Positions 7,296-8,488 of a stretch of DNA of 8,488 nucleotides are shown one piece after another. Source of the DNA: an uncultured Treponema sp. (GTDB lineage: Bacteria > Spirochaetota > Spirochaetia > Treponematales > Treponemataceae). The notes beneath the pieces are model-generated. The model ran no database searches. It was not told the origin of the DNA and saw only the letters and a list, made by a program, of their open reading frames with translations. The position numbers and the translations under genes were made by a program. Numbering within the stretch: position 1 is the stretch's first letter; the number at the start of each line of letters is the position of its first letter. Location of the stretch: NCBI GenBank assembly GCA_947176045.1, contig CAMWPF010000050.1, forward strand, positions 1 to 8,488, written 5' to 3'.

Positions 7296-7993
7296 GGCTG
7301 ACTTTCAAGCATCGCGATGACGCGCTCCTTCCATGCGAAATGAATTGGCTCAAGGAGCTGGCACGAGAGTGTCATGAACGCGCTTTTTCCTGTCCTGTTC
7401 AGCCGGGAGTATACGCGGTGGGCCTTCAGCAGCACAGTCTGCCCGGGATTCCTGAAGCTGAGCTTTATGCAGAAATTCTTTTCATTTCTGACTGCGGGAG
7501 TTTCCGGGGTGATAATGCGGATTCCGTGGATGCTTGCGTCAAGGACGGCGCACTGCTGGGCGAACTTTGCGCCATACAGGAAAATGCTCTGCTCCAAAGA
7601 AGAAAGCCCGAAGCGGGCGGCGTTTTCCCTGCCGATTTTGACGCGCTCCTCCTTGCGGCGGCCGAACGATTCGTATTTCTCCTCCATTCCTGAGATAGAT
7701 TTGAGGAATGCGGAAAGCGCCGGGGAGCAGTCCTTTTCCTCGGGAATGACGGCGCACCAGTCCTCGCCGAAGTTCTCCACTGAGGCGGAAAGTGCGGCCG
7801 ATGAATCCTCCCGGTCAAAAGTAACTTGGAATTCTGCCGTGCAGCCCTTCTGAAAGTCAATTTTCTGCGGGAGCGAGAATGTCCACAGCCCTTTTTCAAT
7901 CCGCTCCAGAAAACAGAGGATGTCCGCTCCGTTGTTTCTGAGCGTAACCGACTGTACCTTCAAATGCTCCAGAAGCTCTCTCGTGATTCTCAT
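7292..7993 (-). CDS. PilZ domain protein, likely c-di-GMP receptor
   Basis: A 233-residue protein. The C-terminal half (about 110-225) is a PilZ domain with both c-di-GMP-binding motifs intact: RxxxR as R113-KEE-R117, and DxSxxG as D152-A-S154-I-H-G157. They are about 35 residues apart, as is usual. The N-terminal half (about 1-108) has beta-strand-like stretches (for example AEFQVTFD and WCAVIPEE) and is probably a second barrel or partner domain, like that of YcgR or treponemal PilZ proteins. It should therefore change conformation on binding c-di-GMP and act on a partner, which the sequence does not name. The frame is open further upstream, but that extension is Arg-rich and overlaps the preceding gene. 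The ATG at 7991-7993 is chosen because it overlaps the preceding stop as ATGA and has GGAGGA and AGGA before it. Its own stop overlaps the TTG start of the HTH/MazF-like gene, so all three genes appear co-translated. Confidence 0.88.
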   Translation of the reverse strand: MRITRELLEHLKVQSVTLRNNGADILCFLERIEKGLWTFSLPQKIDFQKGCTAEFQVTFDREDSSAALSASVENFGEDWCAVIPEEKDCSPALSAFLKSISGMEEKYESFGRRKEERVKIGRENAARFGLSSLEQSIFLYGAKFAQQCAVLDASIHGIRIITPETPAVRNEKNFCIKLSFRNPGQTVLLKAHRVYSRLNRTGKSAFMTLSCQLLEPIHFAWKERVIAMLESQP

Positions 7994-8484
7994 GAAGTCC
8001 TGCTCCTCCCTTTCTTCGGCAGCTTTTTCAGCCTCCTGCCGGTGAATTGTTCCCACAGCACGGCGACATCGCTGCGTGCGGCTCCGCTGTGCTGAATCAG
8101 TGCGGCGAGCCTGTACCAGAAGAGCAGCGGGAGCGAAAAGACCTTGTGCCCGCCTCCCTGCTCGTCGGCAAGAATGTAGAGGACGCGCTTCAGGTCGTCG
8201 ATTTTCCGTCCGCGCGCCGTGAAAATCAGGCAGAGCCGCTCGCTTACGCCGGGAAGCATGATGCCCTCTCCGTCCCGGCTGCTTTCCCAGCAGGCTGCGA
8301 TGTAGGCGCGGCGGAAGCCGGCGAACGTGTAGAACAGGACGAAGACGGTTCCGCATCCGAACGTGAAATGAACGAAGTCAGCTCCGTCATCGACATGAGG
8401 AACGGCTGTCAGCGAGCCTTTTGCATAGAGCGTATATGGCAGCTTCCTTGAGTACGGAACTGAAACTGTAACGGCGCGACGCAT
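7990..8484 (-). CDS. Protein of unknown function, first visible gene of the PilZ operon, possibly cut at the window edge
   Basis: I do not recognise this protein of at least 164 residues. The frame is open to the edge of the window (the codon before the ATG at 8484 is ACT), so the true start may lie outside; only 4 bases before that ATG are visible and no ribosome binding site can be judged. A hydrophobic stretch (about 37-64, containing FVHFTFGCG and VFVLFYTF) may be buried strands or one membrane segment. Later parts look alpha-helical (FSLPLLFWYRLAALI, about 116-130), and the tail (149-163) is very basic, with many Lys and Arg. It ends in TGA 7992-7990, overlapping the ATG of the PilZ gene by 4 bases. 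That coupling, and the more protein-like composition of this frame compared with the Arg-rich alternatives, is why I take it as real. Confidence 0.7.
   Translation of the reverse strand: MRRAVTVSVPYSRKLPYTLYAKGSLTAVPHVDDGADFVHFTFGCGTVFVLFYTFAGFRRAYIAACWESSRDGEGIMLPGVSERLCLIFTARGRKIDDLKRVLYILADEQGGGHKVFSLPLLFWYRLAALIQHSGAARSDVAVLWEQFTGRRLKKLPKKGRSRTS
8004..8009 (-). promoter_or_regulatory. Ribosome binding site deciding the PilZ gene start
   Basis: Read on the minus strand, GGAGGA lies 10 bases before the ATG at 7993, and a second AGGA (8001-7998) lies 4 bases before it. Both are inside the end of the upstream gene and support this internal ATG over the long upstream extension of the same frame. 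Confidence 0.65.
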
Positions 8485-8488
8485 AGTC

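Noticed and set aside
6897..7301. Plus-strand open frame opposite the HTH/MazF-like gene
   Set aside because: The minus strand has the internal repeat and MazF-like motif, and the plus-strand product shows nothing comparable.
7994..8356. Upstream extension of the PilZ reading frame, giving a 354-residue protein
   Set aside because: The extra 121 residues are Arg/Pro-rich without domain pattern and overlap the preceding gene, while the ATG at 7993 has an ATGA overlap and good ribosome binding sites.
8047..8451. Plus-strand open frame of 134 codons opposite the unknown gene
   Set aside because: Long open frames are frequent on the opposite strand of GC-rich genes; it has no domain pattern, and the minus-strand frame is coupled to the PilZ gene.
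1..8488. tRNA gene, attachment site, insertion sequence, CRISPR array or transfer origin
   Set aside because: No cloverleaf, transposase motif, regular spaced repeat or nick-site-like sequence was seen, and intergenic space is almost limited to 5683-5800.

Overview
The window carries the distal end of a P-type (Trb/VirB-like) conjugative transfer operon, followed by two other transcription units. The DNA is fairly GC-rich over most genes, with strong purine-rich ribosome binding sites and tightly packed operons. Two features suggest a Treponema-like spirochaete: moderate to high GC, and a PilZ protein with a long N-terminal part, an architecture I associate with treponemes. This host assignment is inference; no 16S or other marker lies in the window.

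Plus strand, 1-5715: the 3' end of a trbD/virB3-like gene, then trbE (VirB4 ATPase), trbJ (VirB5-like secreted protein) and trbL (VirB6-like polytopic channel protein), closed by a clear rho-independent terminator. TrbE would power pilus or channel assembly, TrbD would assist it in the inner membrane, TrbJ would be a periplasmic or pilus-tip component, and TrbL would form part of the inner-membrane channel. The core components TrbF, TrbG and TrbI (VirB8/9/10) and the relaxase are not here, so they must lie upstream or elsewhere. No trbK (the IncP entry-exclusion lipoprotein) lies between trbJ and trbL. The middle of trbL is markedly AT-richer than its two ends and than trbE and trbJ.

Plus strand, 5752-6499: a separate monocistronic unit with its own sigma70-type promoter. 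It encodes a 232-residue membrane-anchored protein of unknown function, with composition lower in GC than trbE and trbJ.

Minus strand, 8488-6510: three genes overlapping by 4 bases each, converging on the previous unit with only 10 bases between. In transcription order they are an unrecognised protein (possibly cut by the window edge), a PilZ-domain protein with intact c-di-GMP-binding motifs, and an unusual protein with two repeated helix-turn-helix-like units followed by a degenerate MazF/PemK-like domain.

The most interesting points are the coupled operon of the PilZ protein and the HTH-HTH-MazF-like protein next to a conjugation module, and the mosaic trbL with a nearby low-GC membrane-protein gene, which could be a matched entry-exclusion pair. 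No tRNA, rRNA, insertion sequence, CRISPR array or attachment site was recognised.
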